DNA from: Clostridium sp. CAG:167
GTDB taxonomy: Bacteria > Bacillota > Clostridia > Lachnospirales > Lachnospiraceae
DNA length: 24,603 nucleotides
Direction: 5' to 3'
Assembly: GCA_000433735.1 (NCBI GenBank)
Contig: HF998310.1
Span: 1-24,603 of the forward strand
Part shown: piece after piece, positions 1 through 7,329 of the stretch
Layout: each line of letters starts with the position of its first letter
Numbering within the stretch: position 1 is the stretch's first letter
Notes under the pieces: generated by a model
Seen by the model: only the letters and a program-made list of their open reading frames with translations
Databases searched by the model: none
Told to the model about the DNA's origin: nothing
Made by a program: the position numbers and the translations under genes

Positions 1-86
1 AATATGACGAAGTCATATTTTAAGATGGTTCCGACGACCTGCCGTCTGGCGAATGCGAGGGGGCGATACGAATTAGAGGAGGTTGT
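1..86 (+). other. Left edge: tail of an upstream Tad-operon gene plus RBS of the first full gene
   Basis: No complete gene fits here. One + frame is open from base 1 to a TGA at 103-105 and would overlap the next gene by 19 nt. Another + frame ends at a TAA at 21-23 with a tail reading YDEVIF. Either could be the 3' end of an upstream Tad gene; in related operons a CpaB-like SAF protein often sits here, but nothing visible proves it. An AGGAGG ribosome binding site lies at 77-82. No promoter is visible, so the operon probably starts further left. Confidence 0.4.
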
Positions 87-1079
87 GTGGAGAAAAAGGT
101 ATTGATCTATGTGAGAGATGAGGCATACGGACGAAGACTTTTGGAGTATCTGGAAACCAGACATTCCGGTGGGATTGACTGGGAACTGGTGACAGAACGA
201 GGGTTTGAGAGGCGAAAGGATGAAAAGGGAGTGTGGCTTACGGATGATCCGGGCCAGACAGAGGATGAGGACAAAAAAGTATGGTATCTTACTGCATCAA
301 CGGTAGCGGCAGAAGGCGAGATATGCCGGTACCAGACAGCGGAAGCGTTGTATCAGGATCTGATGAAAAAGATGCCGGAATGTGAGACAGAAAAAGGTGG
401 TATTTATAGTGTTTTTTCCCCGCAGGAAAGTCAGGCCCATACAGTGGCGGCTATGCTGGCGCTGTATTTTGGAAAGAGGAGCCGGTGTTTGTGGATCCGT
501 ATGACGCCCTGGGGAAGTGTTCTGCCGGGACAGGTGTCTTTGGCGGATGGGATATTTATGATGAAAGGTCTGGATGAAACAGAGGGAGAAAACTCTATGG
601 TACGGTCATGGGGGAAGGTATTTGTTATGCCGGGATTTTCTCATTATGAGGACTATTTGGACTGTGAAGAAGAGGAATTTGAGGCGTTTTTGAAAGAAGT
701 AAAAGAGGCAGGAGGATATGAGGTGGTGATTCTTGAATTTTCTTGTGTAAAAGATGGCTTTTTGCAGCTTCTGAATCTGGGACAGAGAATTTTCGTGGCA
801 GAGGAGGAAGGAAAGTGGGGAAAAGAGAGAGGAGAGGCTTTTGAGAAAATGATAAAAAGTGATGAAAGATCCTCATTGTCCAAGATCCATAAGATTTTGT
901 GGACGCCGGCGTGGGTGGCGGCGGCAGGAAGGCTGCAGCAGGAAGAACCGGAACAGGTGGATACGGAACTGGCAGAAAGGCTTTTTTCAGAATCGGGGGT
1001 GACAGATGGAAGCAAGAGAAATCAAGGAGCAGATCCAGAGACAGGTAATGGAACAGATTCCACCGGGCGTGTCTTTTAG
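87..1079 (+). CDS. TadZ/CpaE-like pilus-assembly protein with degenerate ATPase fold
   Basis: A 330-residue cytoplasmic protein. The GTG start follows AGGAGG at 77-82. Position in the operon, directly before the CpaF ATPase, and fold cues point to the MinD-like TadZ/CpaE family, which localises the Tad machine at the membrane or pole. Around residues 109-130 the phrase YSVFSPQESQAHTVAAMLAL sits where TadZ/CpaE normally carries a deviant Walker A (SPKGGVGKTT). The glycines, lysine and threonine are missing, so nucleotide binding is doubtful. YEVVILEFSC near residue 212 matches the hydrophobic strand of the Walker B region. The last 24 codons overlap the next gene and are polar and low in complexity. 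Family assignment rests on context plus partial fold resemblance and needs a profile search. Confidence 0.68.
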   Translation: MEKKVLIYVRDEAYGRRLLEYLETRHSGGIDWELVTERGFERRKDEKGVWLTDDPGQTEDEDKKVWYLTASTVAAEGEICRYQTAEALYQDLMKKMPECETEKGGIYSVFSPQESQAHTVAAMLALYFGKRSRCLWIRMTPWGSVLPGQVSLADGIFMMKGLDETEGENSMVRSWGKVFVMPGFSHYEDYLDCEEEEFEAFLKEVKEAGGYEVVILEFSCVKDGFLQLLNLGQRIFVAEEEGKWGKERGEAFEKMIKSDERSSLSKIHKILWTPAWVAAAGRLQQEEPEQVDTELAERLFSESGVTDGSKRNQGADPETGNGTDSTGRVF

Positions 1080-2229
1080 TGATGAAGAATTGATGGGGGT
1101 GATAGAGCGGCAGATCCAGGGACAGGCGAGGGAAAATGATCTGAGGTTAGAGGTCAAAAAAAGTCTTAGGAGGCAGATTTACAATGCCATCCGCAAGATG
1201 GATGTGCTTCAGGACCTTCTGGAGGATGAGGACATAACAGAGATTATGGTGAATGGGCCGTCCAGTATTTTTGTGGAGAAGGATGGAAGGCTCCAGAAGA
1301 CGGACAGAAAATTTGAATCTGTGGAACGGCTGGACCATATTGCCCAGCAGATTGCCTCCGGAGGAAACCGGATCGTAAATGAGTCAAATCCTATCCTGGA
1401 TGTGCGGCTTGAAGATGGTTCCCGTGTGAATATCGTAGTGCCGCCGATTGCCCTAAATGGCCCGGTTATTACCATCCGTAAGTTCCCAAAAGAAGTTATG
1501 ACAATGGAAAAGTTATTGGAGATGGAGGCTGTTTCCGAAGAGGCAGCGGCTTTTCTGGAAAAACTTGTAAAAGCCAGATATAACATATTCATTTCCGGGG
1601 GTACAGGAGCGGGAAAAACTACTTTCTTGAATATTTTGTCCAATTTTATTCCAAGGGAGGAGCGGATCATTACCATCGAGGATTCGGCGGAACTACAGAT
1701 ACGGCAGGTGCCTAATCTTGTGCGTCTGGAGGCCAGAAATGCCAATGTGGAAGGAAAGAATCAGGTGACGATACGGGATCTGGTAAAGAGTAGTTTGAGA
1801 ATGAGGCCGAGCAGGATAATCGTGGGGGAAATAAGAGATGCGGCAGCAATCGACCTTTTATCCGCCATGAACACCGGTCATGACGGGTCTCTGTCCACAG
1901 GTCATGCCAACAGTCCCAGGGATATGTTAAACCGGCTGGAAACACTGGTTTTAATGGGAATGGATATTCCACTGGCGGCGGTGCGCCAGCAGATTGCTTC
2001 CGGGATTGATATCCTGGTGCATCTGGGAAGGCTCAGGGATGGTTCCCGGCGGGTGCTGCAGATTGATGAAATCGTGGGAATAGAGAATGAGAGGGTTAGT
2101 CTTCAGACTCTGTTTCAATTTCAGGAAAAGAAGGGACAGAAAGGCAGAGTAGAGGGCGTTTTGTGTGCTACAGGGAAGAAATTGCGGAATCAGGAAAAAT
2201 GTCAGCGGGCGGGGGTGAGTCTTTTATGA
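1006..2229 (+). CDS. cpaF: TadA/CpaF-family secretion ATPase
   Basis: A 407-residue cytoplasmic hexameric ATPase of the type II/IV secretion superfamily, which powers Flp pilin assembly. Visible motifs are Walker A GGTGAGKTT at about residues 198-206, the acidic-box/Walker B region RIIVGEIRDAAA at about 270-281, and the His-rich segment TGHDGSLSTGHANS at about 290-303. The N-terminal half carries the usual CpaF phrases (DITEIMVNG, NPILDVRLEDGSRVNIVVPP). The ATG start has GGGGGTGA at 995-1002, giving a 74-nt overlap with the TadZ-like gene. The stop TGA shares bases with the ATG of the next gene (ATGA), indicating translational coupling. Length is normal for a CpaF lacking long N-terminal extensions. 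Confidence 0.95.
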   Translation: MEAREIKEQIQRQVMEQIPPGVSFSDEELMGVIERQIQGQARENDLRLEVKKSLRRQIYNAIRKMDVLQDLLEDEDITEIMVNGPSSIFVEKDGRLQKTDRKFESVERLDHIAQQIASGGNRIVNESNPILDVRLEDGSRVNIVVPPIALNGPVITIRKFPKEVMTMEKLLEMEAVSEEAAAFLEKLVKARYNIFISGGTGAGKTTFLNILSNFIPREERIITIEDSAELQIRQVPNLVRLEARNANVEGKNQVTIRDLVKSSLRMRPSRIIVGEIRDAAAIDLLSAMNTGHDGSLSTGHANSPRDMLNRLETLVLMGMDIPLAAVRQQIASGIDILVHLGRLRDGSRRVLQIDEIVGIENERVSLQTLFQFQEKKGQKGRVEGVLCATGKKLRNQEKCQRAGVSLL

Positions 2230-2966
2230 ATTATGGAGTATACCGGTATGATAAAAAAGAATTTGTAATCTATTTCTCTATAGGATACAGTATAGCAGCT
2301 GTGATTCTCTTTTTATTCTACCACAGAGTTTTTCTGGCGCTGGTGCTGGGATTTTTGGGTGGATACATTTTTTTGAAATGTTATAAGAAAGTGCTGGTGG
2401 AAAAGAGACGGTGGCAGCTGACCATGGAGTTTAAGGATGCTATGGATGCTCTGTCGGCAGCTTTGGCGGCAGGATACTCCATGGATCATGCCATGTCGGA
2501 AGCCAGAAAGGACTTGCTTTTGTTATATGGCAGGGAAACCCTTATGACGCAGGAATTAAAGGATATATGTACGAAACTTACCTTATCCAGGCCTTTGGAT
2601 GAACTGCTGAAAGAACTGGGGCAGCGAAGCGGAGTGGAGGATATCCTTATCTTTGCCCAGATCTATGTAACGGCAAGGCGCAGTGGAGGAAATATGGTAA
2701 AGATCATGAAACGGACGGCAGGAAATATAGGTGAAAAGATGGAGGTAAAGCGGGAAATCCGCACTATGATAGCGGGAAAGCGCATGGAAGCAGTGTGTAT
2801 GATGGTAGTTCCGCTGGGGATTCTTCTGTATTTGAATACGCTTTCGCCTGATTTTTTGCAGCCGCTGTACCAGACTCTGGCCGGTGGAATATTTATGACG
2901 ATTTCTTTGCTGGTATATGGAGTGGCTGTATGGTGGGGATTCCGGATCATGAGGATCCAGACATAG
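2226..2966 (+). CDS. tadB: TadB-like type II secretion F-family membrane protein
   Basis: A 246-residue inner-membrane platform protein that couples the CpaF motor to pilin polymerisation. The start was set at ATG 2226, which overlaps the cpaF stop as ATGA and has GGGGGTGAG just upstream; a longer in-frame start at 2163 would lie inside cpaF and was rejected. Two hydrophobic segments lie near residues 12-50, followed by the cytoplasmic helical F domain (MEFKDAMDALSAALAAGYSM at about 67-86, then RSGVEDILIFAQIYVTARRS at about 133-152). Two more membrane segments lie near 190-208 and 220-240. The layout matches TadB. The gene is followed by tadC with an 8-nt gap. Confidence 0.88.
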   Translation: MNYGVYRYDKKEFVIYFSIGYSIAAVILFLFYHRVFLALVLGFLGGYIFLKCYKKVLVEKRRWQLTMEFKDAMDALSAALAAGYSMDHAMSEARKDLLLLYGRETLMTQELKDICTKLTLSRPLDELLKELGQRSGVEDILIFAQIYVTARRSGGNMVKIMKRTAGNIGEKMEVKREIRTMIAGKRMEAVCMMVVPLGILLYLNTLSPDFLQPLYQTLAGGIFMTISLLVYGVAVWWGFRIMRIQT

Positions 2967-2974
2967 GAGGTGTT

Positions 2975-4282
2975 ATGGGAAGAGTAAAGTTTGAAATGAA
3001 AGACACCATGCTGACAGAGTATGCCGCCTGTCTTTATCCAAGGGAAAATCAGGAAGACAGGATTTTTCAGATCAGGAAAAAACGAAGGAAGACGGTGTTC
3101 GTTCTGGCGGTGCTTTTAGCTGTCGTGTGGCTGGTCTGTTATTTTACCCCGGAAAAGGATGAAATAAAAGAAGGGGTGGTGACAAGGCAGGATGAGACTT
3201 ATGAGAAAAGGATCATGGTAGAAGGAGAAACAGCGGAAGGCACCTGGCAAAAGGAGATTTCCCTGGAAATTCCGGAGAGAGTTTTGTCAAAAGAAGAGAA
3301 GGAAAAATTGAAAAAAGAGGCGAAATCCTATCTGGATCAGAAGGTGACCGGGGAAAATTCCTCGCTGGCAGAGATAAAGAAAGATTTATATTTTCCCCAG
3401 AGTATACCTTCCTGCAAAGCGGCGGTTCAGTGGACCTATGATGAAGAGTACATAGGAGAGGGTGGCCAGCTGAAGAAAGAGGCCCTGCCGGATGAAGGGA
3501 TTGACACAGAAATAACAGCGGAAGTTTCTTATATGGACTGGAAGGAATCCTTTTCTTATCCGGTACATCTGGTGGCTGCTCCGGAAGATGCTGACTGGCT
3601 CCGGGAAAAGGAACTTTATAAGGCACTGCAGACAGCGGTGGAGGAGCAAAAGGAAAAGAAACAGATAAAACTGCCGGCAGAAATTAATGAAACAGCCGTC
3701 AGGTATCAAAGCGAAGCAGATGGGGAAAGAAGTTATGAGGCAGTTTATCTGCTGCTGGCAGTTATTTTATTTCTGCCGGTTGTATGGCACCGTCAGATGA
3801 AAGGGAAAATGCAGTACAGGGAAGAACAGATGCTGCAGGATCATCCGGAGATCGTCAACAAACTTATGCTTTTAATGGGAGCAGGACTGACGGTAGGCAA
3901 GGCAGTAGAGAGGCTCAGTGCAGAATATGAGGAGACCAGAAAAAATCAGGCACCGGTGCGGTATGCATACGAAGAACTCTGCATTGCCAGCCAGGAGATG
4001 CGGGATGGCAAACCGGAAAGCCTGGCTATGGAGGCTTTTGGGAGAAGATGCCATTTGATGCCCTACATGAGATTTGCATCCATTGTGTCGCAAAATGTGA
4101 AAAAGGGGGCACAGGGGCTTTTAGAGATTCTGGAAAAAGAGTCTCTGGAAGCATTGGAACAAAGAAAGGCGCTGGCACTTGCCCAGGGGGAGAAGATGGG
4201 GACAAAACTGCTGTTTCCCATGATCCTTATGCTGGGTCTTGTGATGGCTATGATCATGGTGCCGGCATTTATGAGTATCTGA
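2975..4282 (+). CDS. tadC: TadC-like F-family protein with extra extracytoplasmic domain
   Basis: A 435-residue membrane protein and second platform subunit of the Tad system. The start is ATG 2975 with AGGAGG at 2965-2970; an in-frame start at 2930 lies inside tadB. The C-terminal part (about 285-435) is the F domain, with NKLMLLMGAGLTVGKAVERL and a final hydrophobic helix from KLLFPMILML to the C-terminus. The N-terminal half is unusual: a membrane segment at about 41-57, then some 200 charged residues (about 58-253), then a second membrane segment at about 254-271 leading into the F domain. Topology predicts that the 200-residue block faces outside. Typical TadC proteins are around 300 residues without such an insert. 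The insert was not recognised as a known domain. Confidence 0.82.
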   Translation: MGRVKFEMKDTMLTEYAACLYPRENQEDRIFQIRKKRRKTVFVLAVLLAVVWLVCYFTPEKDEIKEGVVTRQDETYEKRIMVEGETAEGTWQKEISLEIPERVLSKEEKEKLKKEAKSYLDQKVTGENSSLAEIKKDLYFPQSIPSCKAAVQWTYDEEYIGEGGQLKKEALPDEGIDTEITAEVSYMDWKESFSYPVHLVAAPEDADWLREKELYKALQTAVEEQKEKKQIKLPAEINETAVRYQSEADGERSYEAVYLLLAVILFLPVVWHRQMKGKMQYREEQMLQDHPEIVNKLMLLMGAGLTVGKAVERLSAEYEETRKNQAPVRYAYEELCIASQEMRDGKPESLAMEAFGRRCHLMPYMRFASIVSQNVKKGAQGLLEILEKESLEALEQRKALALAQGEKMGTKLLFPMILMLGLVMAMIMVPAFMSI

Positions 4283-4313
4283 GAAGGCAAATTTTAGACG
4301 AGGAGGAAACAAT

Positions 4314-4487
4314 ATGGAAGTATTAAAGAATTTCTGGAAAGAAGAGGAAGCGATAGGCGTAGTGGAGATTATTTTGATCCTTGTGATCCTGGTGGCACTG
4401 GTTTTGATCTTCAAGACAAAGATAACAAGCGTTGTAACCAATGCATTTAAGTCATTTGACAAGGATTCCAAAGCTATCCTCAAATAA
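4314..4487 (+). CDS. Flp1-like type IVb pilin (57 aa)
   Basis: A 57-residue protein with one very hydrophobic helix after a short acidic leader: EEEAIG followed by VVEIILILVILVALVLIF (residues 16-33), then a basic/polar tail (FKTKITSVVTNAFKSFDKDS). This matches Flp1-like pilins of Gram-positive Tad operons, with the conserved Glu (E18) inside the start of the helix. It is the probable major pilin, cleaved by the TadV peptidase encoded at 7326. AGGAGG lies at 4301-4306, 7 nt before the ATG. Spacing to tadC is 31 nt. The 3' end overlaps the next gene by 47 nt. The family reading is strong from sequence and context; the exact cleavage site is uncertain because no canonical Gly precedes the +5 Glu. 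Confidence 0.9.
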   Translation: MEVLKNFWKEEEAIGVVEIILILVILVALVLIFKTKITSVVTNAFKSFDKDSKAILK

Positions 4488-6438
4488 GGATGGAAGTATC
4501 ACTGTGTTTCTCAGTATGGCTGGCCTTCTTGTGTTGGCTTTGCTGGGAACCATGGTGGAGACGGCTCGTTTTACCCTGTGTGAAAATCAGGGAGAGCGGG
4601 GGCTCTTTTGTGCCACAGAGTCATTGCTGGCAGAGTACAGCAGACCGTTGGAAAAGCAGTATGGATTGTTTGGGTTAGAAAGTGGTGGAGAGGCGTATGA
4701 AACAAGTATCGCCAGGTATCTGTCTTACGGACTGGAGCCGGGGGGAGAGCATATCACTTCCTTTCTTGCTCAACAGAACCAGGGAATTAACATTGAGAAG
4801 AAAGAGTACATGGGGGACCATAAGGCAGGAATTTTACAGGAGCAGATTGAGGGGAAAATGCTTCGCAAGGCGGTCAAGGAGGGACTTAAAAACTTTTTGT
4901 CCAAAGCACAGCAGGTAACAGAGACAGAAACCAAAGCAGCACAGATCGAAGATCAGGTGGAGCAGGAGAAAAAGGAAGCCAGCAACAGCCAGGAACTGGT
5001 AAAACTGATGCGCCTCATAGATGGCATCTATATCCGCAATGGCAAGGTATGCTGCGAAAAATATTTTATGAAAATGTTTGCCGCCGGTGCTGTAAAGAGC
5101 CAGAAATTCGGTGTCCATGAAAAGGCAGTATGGGAAAAAATGAAAAAGAAGATCCGTTCTTTTTCGGGCTATGAGAAGAAAAGAAGTGAACTGAAAAAAG
5201 ACATAGAACAAGTGATCCAACGGTTAGAGGAAGCGGTGATCATCCGGGACCGTCTGCAGCAGTCAGGAGTTTTTAATGAGTCGGAAAGTACATTTCGTCA
5301 GATCCTGTCCAGTCTGGTGGTACTGGATTCCAATCTGAAAGTTCTGAAGGATGTGAAGGAACTGCTGATGAAAGAGGGGACTGACTGGGACGACATCAAG
5401 GACTGCTGGAAGGGGTATCAGACTGAAACACCGGAGTTTGATTATACAGGAGTTCAAGAACAAGGTGGCGGAGAAAATCCCGTTACAGGCATTTCACAAG
5501 CGTGGAAAAAGGGGATTTTGAATCTGGTATGGGAAAAGGAACTGTCAAAAAAGGAGATAAATACGCCGGATAATTATAACGGACTGTATAAAGAAGACCA
5601 GGAGGATGAAAAATATGAAGATCGTGTCACGGATTTTCTGGATGAGGAAAAAGTGGATCTAAAAAGTGGACTGGTGTCTGCCGGAAACTATGCGCTGGGA
5701 TCCTATGCGCTGGATCAGTACATACAACAGTATTTTACCGGATTTATGAGTGAGCAAACCAAGTGGAAACGATGTCTTGATTATCAGTGGGAATATATTT
5801 TGTGTGGAAAGAAAAGTGATGTGGAAAACTTGAATGGTGTGTTAAGCCGGATTTTACTGATTCGGATGGTAAACAATTTTCTTGTTATCTGCAAAGACAG
5901 CCGGATGGAGGGAGAAGCCCGGGCTGCGGCGTTGGCTGTTGTAGGATTTACCGGTATGCAGCCTCTTGTGACTTTTACGAAAACAATGATTCTGCTTGCC
6001 TGGTCTATGGTAGAAAGTCTGGTGGACATTTCTGCGTTACTGCAGCAGCGTCATGTACCGGTAGTAAAGACATCCAAAGATATACTTACGACCTTTCCCC
6101 AGATATTTCAGATCCGGGCAAAAGATATTTGTGCCAGGGCAAAAAAGCGGAAAAAGGCGGATAAGAAAAGTTTTAAATATGAGACATATATACAGATTTT
6201 CTGGATGCTGATGAAGCCGGAAACAAGGCGTTACCGTTTGATGGATCTGATCGATGGGGACATGGGGAAAAACGGACATGCCGGTTTTTCAGTGGGAACC
6301 ATGACCGGAGGATTGACGGTATCAGGAAAATTCCAGATCCCTGCCAGTTTTTTTCGTATGCCTTCTGTCTCGGATATGCTGAAGCGGCAGGTGACATTTC
6401 ATTCTTATGAAAAAACAGTGACAGTCCGTTATATATGA
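4441..6438 (+). CDS. DUF5702 domain-containing Tad-associated membrane protein
   Basis: A 665-residue protein with a single N-terminal signal anchor. DGSITVFLSMAGLLVLALLG (residues 17-36) is the hallmark GSITVF start of DUF5702 proteins found in clostridial Tad operons; their function is unknown, perhaps a large minor pilin or surface subunit. The rest is a charged, helix-rich extracytoplasmic region with many Lys/Glu runs (about 150-260), likely coiled coil. Start choice: ATG 4441 is the only start that retains the GSITVF segment, but it has no visible ribosome binding site and lies inside the pilin gene, so translation is probably coupled to it. The frame after the TGA stop at 6436-6438 stays open straight into the next gene. 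Confidence 0.82.
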   Translation: MHLSHLTRIPKLSSNKDGSITVFLSMAGLLVLALLGTMVETARFTLCENQGERGLFCATESLLAEYSRPLEKQYGLFGLESGGEAYETSIARYLSYGLEPGGEHITSFLAQQNQGINIEKKEYMGDHKAGILQEQIEGKMLRKAVKEGLKNFLSKAQQVTETETKAAQIEDQVEQEKKEASNSQELVKLMRLIDGIYIRNGKVCCEKYFMKMFAAGAVKSQKFGVHEKAVWEKMKKKIRSFSGYEKKRSELKKDIEQVIQRLEEAVIIRDRLQQSGVFNESESTFRQILSSLVVLDSNLKVLKDVKELLMKEGTDWDDIKDCWKGYQTETPEFDYTGVQEQGGGENPVTGISQAWKKGILNLVWEKELSKKEINTPDNYNGLYKEDQEDEKYEDRVTDFLDEEKVDLKSGLVSAGNYALGSYALDQYIQQYFTGFMSEQTKWKRCLDYQWEYILCGKKSDVENLNGVLSRILLIRMVNNFLVICKDSRMEGEARAAALAVVGFTGMQPLVTFTKTMILLAWSMVESLVDISALLQQRHVPVVKTSKDILTTFPQIFQIRAKDICARAKKRKKADKKSFKYETYIQIFWMLMKPETRRYRLMDLIDGDMGKNGHAGFSVGTMTGGLTVSGKFQIPASFFRMPSVSDMLKRQVTFHSYEKTVTVRYI

Positions 6439-6440
6439 CA

Positions 6441-6580
6441 TTTTCGAAAGAGGAAAGGGTATTCTGACAAATCAAAGAAAGAGAGGAGGAGGAAGTCAAT
6501 CTTTAAATTATCAAATTCAAAAAAACAAGGGAGAACCATTCCTTATTGCACAAGGAGGATACCCTTTCCTCTTTCGAAAA
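6441..6580. repeat. Perfect 22-bp inverted repeat (arms 6441-6462 and 6559-6580), 96-bp spacer
   Basis: The left arm begins TTTTCGAAAGAGG and ends GGGTAT; the right arm is its exact reverse complement, beginning ATACCC and ending CGAAAA. The left arm starts 2 nt after the DUF5702 stop, and the right arm ends 14 nt before the next ATG. The interior is purine-rich and holds two strong Shine-Dalgarno sequences, AGGAGGAGG at 6484-6492 and AAGGAGG at 6552-6558. No target-site duplication flanks it and no T-tract follows it. It could be a regulatory RNA element or a small MITE-like insertion. Confidence 0.85.
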
Positions 6581-6597
6581 GGGTATCGGGTTCTATG
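6552..6597 (+). promoter_or_regulatory. Shine-Dalgarno and AUG separated by a hairpin (structured spacer)
   Basis: AAGGAGG at 6552-6558 is a strong ribosome binding site but is 36 nt from the only canonical start, ATG 6595. Between them lies a perfect 9-bp hairpin: ATACCCTTT 6559-6567 pairs with AAAGGGTAT 6578-6586, with a 10-nt loop. Folding would leave only 8 nt between SD and AUG, close to ideal. The same ATACCCTTT can instead pair with 6454-6462 as part of the 22-bp repeat, so the two structures exclude each other. The pairings are seen directly; a role in translation is inference. Confidence 0.55.
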
Positions 6598-7329
6598 ACA
6601 GTAGAAGCAGCACTTGTTTTGCCGTTATTTATTTTTTCTATGGTACTTATTGGGTATATGGGTGTTTTAATGTCAGAAGAAGAACAGGTGCAGATGGCTA
6701 TGGTCCGGGTAGCAAGAGAGGCATCGGCAGGCTATGGGGCCACAGAAGGTTCTGCATATAAAAGTCTGGCCTACTATCAGGGAAAACTGGCTTTATATTT
6801 AAGAGACAGTGAAAGGGTTGTGTCTCTGTTGTCTTCTGAGATTATGAAAGAAGAGGATCAAATCGATCTGGTGGGCACTTATAAAGTAAAACTCCCTTTT
6901 CGGATGATAACAGTACCCCAGCTGCGTTTTAGACAGCGGGTGCATATGCGGGCGTTTACCGGAGTAGAGACAAGAAAACCGGCGGGCAGGACAGGGCAGA
7001 CTGTTTATGTGGCTGAGAATGGAAGCGTGTATCATCAAAAATTGTCCTGTACTTATTTAACGCTGAGTATATCCCAGGTTGTTTATGGGGATTTGGAAGA
7101 CATGAGAAACCGGGGAGGTGGGATTTATAAAGAGTGTGAACGCTGCTGCAAGGGGAAATCTTTTCAGAAGGAGATGCCGGTATGGATTACGAATTTTGGA
7201 GATAAATACCACAGCCATGGTGCCTGCAGTGGACTGAAAAGGAAGATACGTGAGATGGATCTTTCTCAGGTGGGCAGCCGTACACCATGCAGTAAATGTT
7301 GCAATGTGATGAAGGAGGAGAATGATTGA
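6595..7329 (+). CDS. TadE-like pseudopilin with two C-terminal Cys/His (Ada-like) modules
   Basis: A 244-residue protein starting MTVEAALVLPLFIFSMVLIG, the standard TadE/TadG signature with a membrane helix at residues 5-25. Its C-terminal third carries two copies of one module. Copy 1 has VYV 137-139, YH 146-147, C152, L155 and CxxC 181-184. Copy 2 has VWI 196-198, YH 205-206, C211, L214 and CxxC 232-235. This pattern (YH, single Cys, Leu, then CxxC) resembles the short Ada-like metal-binding tail found on diverse Firmicutes proteins. Minor pilin function is inferred from context. Start is uncertain: TadE proteins usually carry a few residues such as KGS before MTVEAA, and here the frame reads VSGS upstream but has no ATG, GTG or TTG back to the previous stop. 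The first strong SD is linked through a hairpin. Confidence 0.83.
   Translation: MTVEAALVLPLFIFSMVLIGYMGVLMSEEEQVQMAMVRVAREASAGYGATEGSAYKSLAYYQGKLALYLRDSERVVSLLSSEIMKEEDQIDLVGTYKVKLPFRMITVPQLRFRQRVHMRAFTGVETRKPAGRTGQTVYVAENGSVYHQKLSCTYLTLSISQVVYGDLEDMRNRGGGIYKECERCCKGKSFQKEMPVWITNFGDKYHSHGACSGLKRKIREMDLSQVGSRTPCSKCCNVMKEEND

Noticed and set aside
4048..4326. 92-codon + frame over the tadC end and pilin start
   Set aside because: Out-of-frame shadow of tadC; the true small gene here is the pilin at 4314-4487.
6441..6580. Inverted repeat as a factor-independent terminator
   Set aside because: The arms are 96 bp apart, no T-tract follows, and co-transcribed pilus genes continue directly downstream.
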